Shown here: one piece after another, positions 40,661-51,494 of the stretch
How the letters are laid out: every line of letters begins with the position of its first letter
Position numbering within the stretch: the first letter of the stretch is position 1
Translations under genes and position numbers: made by a program
Notes under the pieces: generated by a model
What the model saw: only the letters and a program-made list of their open reading frames with translations
Databases searched by the model: none
What the model was told of the DNA's origin: nothing
Assembly (NCBI GenBank): GCA_002729525.1
Contig: PBYI01000067.1
Location: 1 to 64,000, forward strand
Direction: 5' to 3'
Origin: Nocardioides sp.
Lineage (GTDB): Bacteria > Actinomycetota > Actinomycetes > Propionibacteriales > Nocardioidaceae
Length of the DNA: 64,000 nucleotides

Positions 40661-41944
40661 TCAGCCCCAGAGCGCGGCGACGCGGTCCCAGACCACGTGC
40701 GCGAGCCCCGACTTGGGGCCCGCCGGCACCGGCGTCTCCGTGCCGTCGGCCCCCAGCACCACGGCCTCGGTGTCGTCGCGGCCGAAGACCTTGCCGTCGC
40801 CCACGTCGTTCGCGACCAGGAGGTCGCACCCCTTGCGGGCGAGCTTGGCGCGGGCCAGGTCGAGCACCGACCCGGTCGCGTCACCGGTCTCCGCGGCGAA
40901 GCCGACGACCACCAGCCCGGCGTGCGGCCGGTCGGCGGACAGGCCCGCCAGGATGTCGGGGTTCTGCACCAGCGACAGCGGCGGCGCGGAGCCGTCGGCG
41001 GCCTTCTTGATCTTGGCGCCGCTGGCCTCGGCGGGACGGAAGTCGGCCGGGGCGGCCGCCATCACCACCGCGTCGGCGGCGGAGGCTGCGTCCAGCACGG
41101 CGTCGCGCAGCTGAGCCGTCGTCTCTACCCGCACCAGGTCGACGCCGGCGGGCGGGGCGACCTCCAGGTTGGCCCCGACGAGGGTCACCCGGGCTCCACG
41201 GGCGACGGCGGCCGCGGCCAGGGCGACACCCATCCGGCCGGAGGACCGGTTGCCCAGGAAGCGCACCGGGTCGAGGTACTCGCGGGTGCCCCCGGCGGAG
41301 ACCACGACGTGGCGTCCGGCGAGGTCGGGCTGCTGGCCCGGGCGCTCCAGCGCGTCCCGGCACACGGCGTACAGCGCGGCGGGGTCGGGCAGCCGGCCCT
41401 TGCCGGTGTCGGCCCCGGTGAGACGGCCCTCGTCGGGCTCGACCACGACGGTGCCGCGGGCGCGCAGGATGGCGACGTTGTCGCGGGTGGCGGGGGGCTC
41501 CCACATCTCGGTGTGCATCGCGGGGGCGAGCACCACCGGGCAGCGCGCGGTGAGCAGCGTGTTGGTGAGCAGGTCGTCGGCCAGGCCGTGCGCAGCCTTG
41601 GCCAGCAGGTCGGCGGTCGCCGGCGCGACGACCACCAGGTCGGCGGTCTGACCGAGGCGCACGTGCGGCACCTCGTGGACGTCGTCCCAGACCTCGGCGC
41701 TCACCGGCTTGCCCGACAGGGCCGACCAGGTCGGGGCGCCGACGAAGCGCAGCGCGGACGCGGTGGGGACGACCGTGACGTCGTGGCCGGACTCGGTGAG
41801 CCGGCGCAGCAGCTCGCACGCCTTGTAGGCCGCGATGCCACCGCCGACGCCGAGGACGACCTTCGGACGCGACGACGGCCGCGCCCCGGGAGGGGTCGCG
41901 GCCGTCACGTCGTGCCCCTGGTCGTCCGAGGGGCGCTCGTTCAC
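40661..41944 (-). CDS. coaBC: Bifunctional phosphopantothenoylcysteine decarboxylase/synthase
   Basis: Two coenzyme A steps in one polypeptide of 427 residues. CoaC part (about 25-205): VVLGVGGGIAAYKACELLRRL with the active His region, and APAMHTEMWEPPATRDN, the clamp motif with His in place of the usual Asn. CoaB part (about 210-427): GRHVVVSAGGTREYLDPVRFLGNRSSGRMG and AKIKKAADG. ATG at 41944 overlaps the rpoZ stop by four bases (ATGA), which explains the 25-residue unstructured N-terminus. Confidence 0.96.
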   Translation of the reverse strand: MNERPSDDQGHDVTAATPPGARPSSRPKVVLGVGGGIAAYKACELLRRLTESGHDVTVVPTASALRFVGAPTWSALSGKPVSAEVWDDVHEVPHVRLGQTADLVVVAPATADLLAKAAHGLADDLLTNTLLTARCPVVLAPAMHTEMWEPPATRDNVAILRARGTVVVEPDEGRLTGADTGKGRLPDPAALYAVCRDALERPGQQPDLAGRHVVVSAGGTREYLDPVRFLGNRSSGRMGVALAAAAVARGARVTLVGANLEVAPPAGVDLVRVETTAQLRDAVLDAASAADAVVMAAAPADFRPAEASGAKIKKAADGSAPPLSLVQNPDILAGLSADRPHAGLVVVGFAAETGDATGSVLDLARAKLARKGCDLLVANDVGDGKVFGRDDTEAVVLGADGTETPVPAGPKSGLAHVVWDRVAALWG

Positions 41945-42279
41945 TCGGCGGCGTCGGCCGCGGCCTGCGCGTCGAGGGCGGCCTGGCGGGCGGCCTCCTC
42001 CTCGGCGGCGAGCTCGGCGGGGTCGACGTCGGTGATGGTGAGCTTGTCGTCGGCGATCTCACGCAGGGCGATCGACAGCGGCTTCTCCTGCACGTGGGTG
42101 TCCACGAGCGGGCCGACGTACTCCAGCAGGCCCTCGCCGAGCTGGGAGTAGTAGGCGTTGATCTGACGGGCGCGCTTGGCGCCGTACAGGACCAGCTGGT
42201 ACTTGCTGTCGGTCTTGGTCAGCAGGTCGTCGATCGGCGGGGTGGGGACCCCGACGGCCTCGATGTTGGGCGCGGACAC
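41941..42279 (-). CDS. rpoZ: RNA polymerase omega subunit
   Basis: Assembly factor for RNA polymerase, 112 residues. The conserved core reads PPIDDLLTKTDSKYQLVLYGAKRARQIN...KPLSIALREIADDKL, followed by an Ala/Glu-rich tail. Gene order gmk-rpoZ-coaBC is conserved widely. It overlaps coaBC by four bases and lies 47 bases after gmk. Confidence 0.96.
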   Translation of the reverse strand: MSAPNIEAVGVPTPPIDDLLTKTDSKYQLVLYGAKRARQINAYYSQLGEGLLEYVGPLVDTHVQEKPLSIALREIADDKLTITDVDPAELAAEEEAARQAALDAQAAADAAE

Positions 42280-42326
42280 GCGGCTGCCTCACTACTCGGG
42301 ACTGGTGGACTCCGCCGGCACCGGGC

Positions 42327-42932
42327 TCAGGAGCCCCCGGGCGCCGCGGAACGCTCGGACGGGGCGGACCCATGACCGAGCGTCATCAAGGCTACCAACT
42401 CCTCGGCAGCCTGGTGAACTTCGTGGTTGGTGACGGCCACGTCGAACTCGTCCTCGGCCGCCAGCTCCTCGCGCGCGGTCGCCAGGCGACGCTCGCGCTG
42501 CTCCTCGTCCTCGGTGCCCCGACCGACCAGGCGGCGTACGAGCTCGTCCCACGTCGGCGGCTTGAGGAACACGAAAAGCGCCTCCGGCATCGTGCGACGC
42601 ACCTGGCGCGCTCCCTGGAGGTCGATCTCCAGCATCGCGGGACGCCCGTCGGCGAGCGCCCGCTCGACCGGCAGGCGCGGCGTGCCGTAGCGCGCCACCC
42701 GGTGGACGGTCGCCCACTCGAGCAGCTCGTCGGCGGCGACGAGCCGGTCGAACTCCTCGTCGGAGACGAAGTGGTAGTGCACGCCGTCGACCTCGCCCGG
42801 TCGCGGGGCGCGCGTGGTCGCCGAGACCGAGATCCACACCTCGGGGTGTCGTTCTCGGACCGCGGCGGCCACGGTGCCCTTGCCGACGGCCGTGGGACCG
42901 GCCAGCACGACGAGTCGGCTGGGCCGGCTCAT
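42327..42932 (-). CDS. gmk: Guanylate kinase
   Basis: Phosphorylates GMP to GDP. The 201-residue protein has the P-loop LAGPTAVGKGTVAAAV (about residues 10-25), SVSATTRAPRPGEVDGVHYHFVS (GMP-binding), LEIDLQGARQVRR, and the lid region with RREAxEE-like ERRLATAREELAAE. ATG at 42932. Lies 69 bases after mIHF. Confidence 0.96.
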   Translation of the reverse strand: MSRPSRLVVLAGPTAVGKGTVAAAVRERHPEVWISVSATTRAPRPGEVDGVHYHFVSDEEFDRLVAADELLEWATVHRVARYGTPRLPVERALADGRPAMLEIDLQGARQVRRTMPEALFVFLKPPTWDELVRRLVGRGTEDEEQRERRLATAREELAAEDEFDVAVTNHEVHQAAEELVALMTLGHGSAPSERSAAPGGS

Positions 42933-43001
42933 CGGCTGGTCCCCGGGGTCACGGGTGTCACGCGGCTCCTCGGGTGCTGCGGGTGGTGCGCGTGCTGCGG
43001 G

Positions 43002-43319
43002 TCACTCGGAGGCGAACTCCGCCTCGAGAGCCGCGACCTGCTTGGCGCCCAGGCCGCGCACGCGGCGCGACTCGGCGATGCCGAGGCGCTCCATCGTCTG
43101 CTTGGCCCGGACCTTGCCGAGGCCCGGCATCGACTGGAGGAGCTCGATGACGCGCATCTTGGCGATGACCTCGTTGGTCTGGCCGTCGGCCAGGACCTCC
43201 TTGATCGTCGCGCCGGAGTTCTTCAGCCGGTTCTTCACCTCGGCACGCTCGCGCCGTGAGGCTGCGGCCTTGTCGAGTGCGGCTTGTCGCTGTTCTGGGG
43301 TGAGCGGAGGCAGCGCCAC
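43002..43319 (-). CDS. mihF: Integration host factor, actinobacterial type (mIHF)
   Basis: Nucleoid-associated DNA-binding protein, 105 residues, with a helix-two-turn-helix built around SMPGLGKVRAKQTMERLGIAESRRVRGLGAKQ and the N-terminal helix PPLTPEQRQAALDKAAASRRERAEVK. Essential in mycobacteria. GTG at 43319 is chosen by the AAGGA site seven bases upstream and the usual length; a longer frame from 43364 has no ribosome site. A promoter lies upstream at 43374-43403. Confidence 0.95.
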   Translation of the reverse strand: MALPPLTPEQRQAALDKAAASRRERAEVKNRLKNSGATIKEVLADGQTNEVIAKMRVIELLQSMPGLGKVRAKQTMERLGIAESRRVRGLGAKQVAALEAEFASE

Positions 43320-43373
43320 TGGGTTGTCCTTCGATAGGTTCCGGCGGCCGGGGAGAGTGGCCACCGTCGGCCC

Positions 43374-43403
43374 AATCTAGCGACGCCCCGCACCCAGGCA
43401 CAA
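43374..43403 (-). promoter_or_regulatory. Promoter of mihF
   Basis: Minus-strand -35 TTGTGC (43398-43403), 18-bp spacer, -10 TAGATT (43374-43379). It gives a leader of about 45 bases to the mihF GTG and probably drives mihF-gmk-rpoZ-coaBC. Confidence 0.5.
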
Positions 43404-43525
43404 CGCGCCCCCCGTGTCTCGTCGTGGCAAAGAAATTCCTGCTCGGGCGGGGTGTCGGCTCGGGCCACGTATCCCGGCGGGGGTGTTCGCGGAGCTCCTG
43501 ACGACCCACCGCGCGGCGGTGCGCC

Positions 43526-44449
43526 TCACCCCACGAGCGAGGTGCCGCAGACGCGGGTGGTCACCGTCTGCACCACGCCGAGCGCCTCCTCGGTGGTCGC
43601 CGAGGCGAGGTCGGTGGCGGCCTGCTCGACCGCCGCCCGCTGGGCCGCCGAGATCCCGGCCGGCGGGTCCTGCGGGTCGTACGTCGCCCAGTCGGACGGC
43701 TCGACCCCCGCCGCGGTGAGCGCGTCGCGCAGCGCGGCCACCCGGCGTACGACGAGGCGCCAGTCGCTCAGCAACGTGCCGGGAGACTGTGCGGCGAGGG
43801 CCCGGAACGCCGGCAGGGCGCGCAGCAGCGCGTCGGCCCCGCCCGACGACAGCACACGCGAGAGCGCCGCCTGGCGGGCGCGGACCTCCTCGCAGTAGGG
43901 GCCCGACTCCGACTCCCGGGTGGCGCCTGCACCCGTGACCAGGTCGAGCGCGCCGTCGACCACCAGCGGGGTGCCGCAGACGTCGCGCGCCTGCTGCTGC
44001 ACGCCGACCAGGGCCGCGGCGGCCTGCGGACCGGCCAGGCCGGCCTCGGCCGCGGTGAGCATCGCGACGGCGTCCGGGTCGAGGTCGTCCGGCAGGTTGT
44101 CGGAGGGGTCGTACGTCGCGGGGTCGAGGCCGGCGGCGTCGACCGCGTCGGCGAGCGCCTCCGAGCGGGTCAGCACGACACGCCACTCGTCGACCAGGTC
44201 GCTGGGTGCTGCGTCGGCGAGGTCGCGGAAGGAGGGCAGCGCGGCCAGGAGGCCCGCTCCCGGACCGAGCCCGACCGCCTCCGAGAGCGCCTGCTGCTGG
44301 TCGGTGACCTCGTCGCAGTAGCGGGCGTAGGGGTCGCCGCTGCCGCCGATCGCCGCGAACAGCAGCGCACCGCCGCCGAGCACGAGCGCGGCGGCCAGCA
44401 TGATCGCGACGACCTTGGTGCCGCGTCCGCCACGGGCGCCGGGGATCAC
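43526..44449 (-). CDS. Exported/membrane-anchored protein with two tandem Cys-paired repeats, coupled to pyrF
   Basis: 307 residues. An N-terminal membrane anchor (KVVAIMLAAALVLGGGALLFAAIG, about residues 12-35) precedes two homologous alpha-helical repeats, about 44-161 and 185-305. Each begins with YC(D/E)EV, continues with ALP(S/A)FR(D/A)LA, a DEWR/SDWR segment, (A/D)TYDP and ends with VCGT(P/S)L, so one Cys pair per repeat likely forms a disulfide outside the cell. No family recognised. GTG at 44449 overlaps the pyrF stop (GTGA). Function unknown. Confidence 0.8.
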   Translation of the reverse strand: MIPGARGGRGTKVVAIMLAAALVLGGGALLFAAIGGSGDPYARYCDEVTDQQQALSEAVGLGPGAGLLAALPSFRDLADAAPSDLVDEWRVVLTRSEALADAVDAAGLDPATYDPSDNLPDDLDPDAVAMLTAAEAGLAGPQAAAALVGVQQQARDVCGTPLVVDGALDLVTGAGATRESESGPYCEEVRARQAALSRVLSSGGADALLRALPAFRALAAQSPGTLLSDWRLVVRRVAALRDALTAAGVEPSDWATYDPQDPPAGISAAQRAAVEQAATDLASATTEEALGVVQTVTTRVCGTSLVG

Positions 44450-45303
44450 GGGGTGGTCAGTCCCCGGAGCGCGTCGTTGGCACGGTGGACGGCGTCGCGC
44501 ATCGCGGCGGCGTCCGGTCCGGCGCGCAGCACCTCGCGCGAGCTGCTGGCCGCGACCCGCCCGGCGGCGCGCCCGAAGATCCGGGCGATGTCGGCGGGCG
44601 TGCCGCCCTGGGCCCCGAAGCCGGGCGCCAGGACGGGGCCGTTGAAGTCGAGGTCGATGCCGGTGTCCGGGTCGGGCGCGGCGATGGTCGCACCGACGAC
44701 CGCGCCGAAGGAGCCCAGCGGCTCGGCGCCGTCGTTGAGCCGGCGCAGGTGGTCGAGCACCCGCGCCCCGACGGCCTCGCCGGTGTCGGTGCGGGCGTGC
44801 TGGACCTCCGGGCCCTCCTTGTTGGAGGTCAGGGCCAGCACGAACAGACCGGCGTCGTGCCGGGTGGCGGCGTCGACGAACGGGTCGAGCGAGCCGAAGC
44901 CGAGGAACGGGCTCACCGTGATGGCGTCGCTGCCCAGGGGCGAGGCCGGGTCGAGGTAGGCGTCGGCGTACGCCGCGCTCGTCGAGCCGATGTCGCCGCG
45001 CTTGACGTCGAGCAGGACCAGCGCACCGGCCTCGCGGGAGGCCGCGACGACGCGCTCGAGGACGGCCACGCCGCGCGAGCCGAAGCGCTCGTAGAACGCC
45101 GACTGCGGCTTGACCAGCGAGCACACCGGCGCCACGGCCTCGACGACCGTCATCGCGAACCGCTCCAGCCCGGCCACGTCGTCGCTCAACCCCCACTCCA
45201 GCAGCAGCGAGGAGTGCGGGTCGATGCCGACGCAGAACGGGCCGCGCTCGGCGAGGGCGGCGGTGAACCGGGCGCCGAAGGTGGTGCTGCTCATGCCCGC
45301 CAT
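44446..45303 (-). CDS. pyrF: Orotidine 5'-phosphate decarboxylase
   Basis: Last step to UMP. The 285-residue protein is of the longer PyrF type 2 found in mycobacteria: FCVGIDPHSSLLLEWGL, LVKPQSAFYERFGSRGVAVLE and the catalytic LLDVKRGDIGSTSAAYADAYL (Asp-Lys-Asp). ATG at 45303 has GGGGAGG ten bases upstream; GTG at 45309 would overlap the pyrD stop as GTGA and sits 4 bases from the same site, so either may be used. Confidence 0.95.
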   Translation of the reverse strand: MAGMSSTTFGARFTAALAERGPFCVGIDPHSSLLLEWGLSDDVAGLERFAMTVVEAVAPVCSLVKPQSAFYERFGSRGVAVLERVVAASREAGALVLLDVKRGDIGSTSAAYADAYLDPASPLGSDAITVSPFLGFGSLDPFVDAATRHDAGLFVLALTSNKEGPEVQHARTDTGEAVGARVLDHLRRLNDGAEPLGSFGAVVGATIAAPDPDTGIDLDFNGPVLAPGFGAQGGTPADIARIFGRAAGRVAASSSREVLRAGPDAAAMRDAVHRANDALRGLTTP

Positions 45304-45305
45304 GC

Positions 45306-46453
45306 TCACACGCCCTCCCCAGCGCCGGTGTCCGCGAGCCCGGCGACGACCCGGCGGGGCCACGCGGGCCCCTCGTAGACGAACGCCGTGTAGGCCTGGA
45401 GCAGGTCCGCCCCGGCGGCGAGCCGCTCCCGGGCGTCCTCGGCGCTGCCGATGCCGCCGACGCCGACCAGGGTGAGGCCGGGACCGACCCGGTCGCGCAG
45501 CAGCCGCAGCACCTCGGTGGCGCGGGTCCGCAGCGGTCGGCCGGACAGGCCACCGGCGCCGAGCTCCTCGACCTCGGCCGGGTGGCTGCGCAGGCCCTCC
45601 CGGGAGATCGTCGTGTTGGTGGCCACGACACCGTCGAGGCCCACGGCCAGGGCGAGGTCGCCGACCGCGAGCACGTCGTCGTCGGCGAGGTCGGGAGCGA
45701 TCTTGACCAGCAGCGGCACCGGCGTGTCGCGCAGACCCGCCTCGACCGTGGCCCGGTCGGCCGTCAGCCGCACGTGCCGCAGCAGCGGCTCGAGCCGCTC
45801 GACGGCCTGGAGGTGCCGCAGACCGGGGGTGTTGGGCGAGCTCACGTTGACCACGAGGTAGTCGGCGTACGGCGCCAGCAGGCGGGTCGAGGTCGCGTAG
45901 TCGTCGAGCACCGCGGCCTCGTCGTCCTCCGGCACGACCTTGGTCTTGCCGACGTTGACCCCGAGCACCGGCCCGGACCCGGCGGGCAGCCGCCGACGAC
46001 GCTGCTCGCGGTCCGCGAGCCGGGCGGCGACGACGGCCGCGCCCTCGTTGTTGAACCCCATCCGGTTGACGACCGCCCGATCGTTGACCAGGCGGAACAG
46101 CCGCGGACGCGGGTTGCCCGGCTGGGCCTGCGCGGTGACCGTGCCGACCTCGACGTGGCCGAACCCGAGGGCCGCGAGCGCGTCGACGGCCTCGGCGTTC
46201 TTGTCGAACCCGGCGGCCAGGCCGAGGGCGTGCGGAAACCTCAGCCCCATCGCCTCGACCGGCTGCGGGTCGACCCCGAGCAGCCGGTCGGCCAGCGGCG
46301 CCGCCGCCCGCACCAGGGGCGAGCCCAGCCGCAGCGCCGCGAAGCCCTGCCGGTGGGCCGCCTCGGCGTCGAGCCGGGACAGTCCGTGGGCGAACAGCCG
46401 CTGGTAGACGCCGGTGGACGACCCGCGCGGGGCCGCCCCGGAGGCCCGGCCGC

Positions 46454-46457
<4 letters not shown>
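45306..46457 (-). CDS. pyrD: Dihydroorotate dehydrogenase (quinone), class 2
   Basis: Membrane-associated flavoprotein oxidising dihydroorotate with quinone. The 383-residue length and N-terminal helical extension (YQRLFAHGLSRLDAEAAHRQGF) mark class 2. Seen are LGLAAGFDKNAEAVDAL (FMN site), VNVSSPNTPGLRHLQ (catalytic Ser region), and VGVGGIGSAEDARERLAAGADLLQAYTAFVYEGP. GTG at 46457 overlaps the carB stop (GTGA). Confidence 0.96.
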
Positions 46458-49836
<3,379 letters not shown>

Positions 49837-49837
<1 letters not shown>

Positions 49838-51015
49838 CAGAGACCACCCTCGGTGTTGTCGGCGAGCAGCTGCACGAACCGGTCGAAGAGGTAGGCGGCG
49901 TCGTGCGGTCCGGCCGCGGCCTCCGGGTGGTACTGGACCGAGAAGGCCTTGAGGGCACCGTCGGCGCCGCGGAGCTCGAGGCCCTCGACGACGTCGTCGT
50001 TGAGGCACACGTGGCTCACCGTCGCCTCGCCGTACGGCGTCGTGGTGGCGCCGTCGAGCGGCGCGTCCACGGCGAAGCCGTGGTTGTGCGCGGTGACCTC
50101 GACCTTGCTCGTCGTACGGTCCATCACGGGCTGGTTGATCCCGCGGTGGCCGTACTTGAGCTTGTAGGTGCCGAACCCGAGGGCTCGGCCGAACAGCTGG
50201 TTGCCGAAGCAGATGCCGAAGTAGGGCAGGTTCTCGGCGAGCGCGCCCTGCAGCAGCTCGACCTGGCTGGTCGTGGCCGCCGGGTCGCCGGGGCCGTTGG
50301 AGAAGAACAGCCCGTCGGGTCCGTCGGCGCCACCGACCGCCTTGACGTCGTCGAGCGTCGCGGTGGCGGGCAGCACGTGCACCTCGATGCCGCGCTCGGC
50401 CATCCGGTAGGGCGTCATCGACTTGATGCCGAGGTCGAGGGCGGCCACGGTGAACCGCTTCTCGCCCCAGGGCCCGGGCTGGGCCGGCACGACGTACGCC
50501 TCGTCGGTGGAGACCTCGCCGGCCAGCTCGGAGCCGGCCATCTCACCCGACGCGCGCACCCGGGCGAGCAGCGCCTCGGGGTCGGTCTCGGTGCTGGAGA
50601 TGCCGACGCGCATCGCGCCGCGCTCGCGCAGGTGGCGGGTGAGCGCGCGGGTGTCGACGCCGGAGATCCCGACGACGCCCTGCTGGCGCAGCTCGTCGTC
50701 GAGCGTGCGGCGGCTGCGCCAGCTCGACGGGACCCGGGCAGGGTCGCGCACGACGTACCCGGCGACCCAGATGCGCGAGGACTCGGGGTCCTCGTCGTTG
50801 ACGCCGGTGTTGCCGACGTGCGGCGCGGTCATCACGACCACCTGGCGGTGGTAGGACGGGTCGGTCAGCGTCTCCTGGTAACCGGTCATGCCGGTGTTGA
50901 AGACGGCTTCGCCGAAGGTCTCACCCTCGGCTCCGTAGGACTCGCCGTGGAAGGTGCGCCCGTCCTCGAGGACGAGCAGGGCCGGGGAGGGACCCATAGG
51001 GGCATGCAGCGGCAC
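49837..51015 (-). CDS. carA: Carbamoyl-phosphate synthase small subunit
   Basis: Glutamine amidotransferase subunit, 392 residues. The N-domain has FHGESYGAEGETFGEAVFNTGMTGYQE; the class I amidotransferase domain has SNGPGDPAA, catalytic Cys in FGICFGNQL and the His/Glu in YHPEAAAGPHD. GTG at 51015 is five bases after GGAGG, better than ATG 50997. The GGAGG lies directly after the predicted PyrR loop. Confidence 0.96.
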
Positions 51016-51027
51016 GCCAACCTCCTT

Positions 51028-51047
51028 CTCCGCCTCACAGGACGGTG
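51028..51047 (-). promoter_or_regulatory. Predicted PyrR-binding loop before carA
   Basis: The transcript has CCG-loop-CGG with the loop TCCTGTGAGG, fitting the PyrR recognition pattern UCCNGUGAGG known from pyr leaders. It is followed at once by AGAAGGAGG, the carA ribosome site, so PyrR-UMP binding could hide or free it. The 20-base string from GTGAGGCGG to GGAGGT is identical in the pyrR leader. Confidence 0.75.
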
Positions 51048-51072
51048 CTTAAAGGACGTTCAGGCTGCGCCG

Positions 51073-51081
51073 ACCCTAGCA
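51073..51081 (-). promoter_or_regulatory. Extended -10 promoter of carAB-pyrDF
   Basis: Minus-strand TGC-TAGGGT (TAGGGT at 51073-51078), an extended -10 within the string GCTGCTAGGGTC that also precedes pyrR. The leader would be about 50 bases. No -35 is seen. Confidence 0.6.
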
Positions 51082-51171
51082 GCGGATCGGCGTGCCACCG
51101 CGCGCGAGACGGCGTGCGTCTCACCACCTGTCAGCGTCGTGCCGGACGGGGCGGTGCCGGACCGGTACCGG

Positions 51172-51396
51172 TCAGCCGTGGGTGGCGCTCGGACCGTTGA
51201 CAGCGTGCCGGTCCCCCGCGCTCGGAGCGGCTACGGCGGCTCCCGGGCGCGCGAGCCGCTCGACCGGGAGCGTGAAGACGTGGCGGGCCACGCAGCGCAC
51301 GCGGGCGTGCTCGACGGGGCCGTCGGTGCTGGGCAGGACGGCGCGGTCGAGCACCTCGGCGGGCGCGTCGCACTCGGGGCAGCTGGTCAGGTCCAC
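51172..51396 (-). CDS. Small protein with CxxC zinc-ribbon-like motif
   Basis: 74 residues. TSCPECDAPAEVLDRAVL near the N-terminus gives a CxxC knuckle and HARVRCVARHVFTLPVERL gives a further Cys and two His, enough for a four-ligand zinc site. The tail is low complexity. GTG at 51396 has AGGAGG six bases upstream, which supports real translation. It follows hrpB by about 100 bases. A 6-bp hairpin with arms GAGACG/CGTCTC (51106-51122) lies between it and the car promoter. Function unknown. Confidence 0.65.
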   Translation of the reverse strand: MDLTSCPECDAPAEVLDRAVLPSTDGPVEHARVRCVARHVFTLPVERLARPGAAVAAPSAGDRHAVNGPSATHG

Positions 51397-51494
51397 GGGG
51401 AGCCTCCTGGTGGGGTGCCTCCACGGTGGGCGCTGGTTGTTACCGGCAGGTCACGTCGTGGGTGAGGTCACAGGTCGTGGTCGCCCGCAGGCGG

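Noticed and set aside
37484..42151. A 1555-residue open frame on the plus strand, and similar long plus-strand frames at 12173-14764, 46694-49894 and 51666-54593
   Set aside because: They lie antisense to priA/metK/coaBC, pheT, carB and hrpB; the proteins are Arg/Gly/Asp-rich with no domains. Long antisense frames are a by-product of extreme third-position GC.
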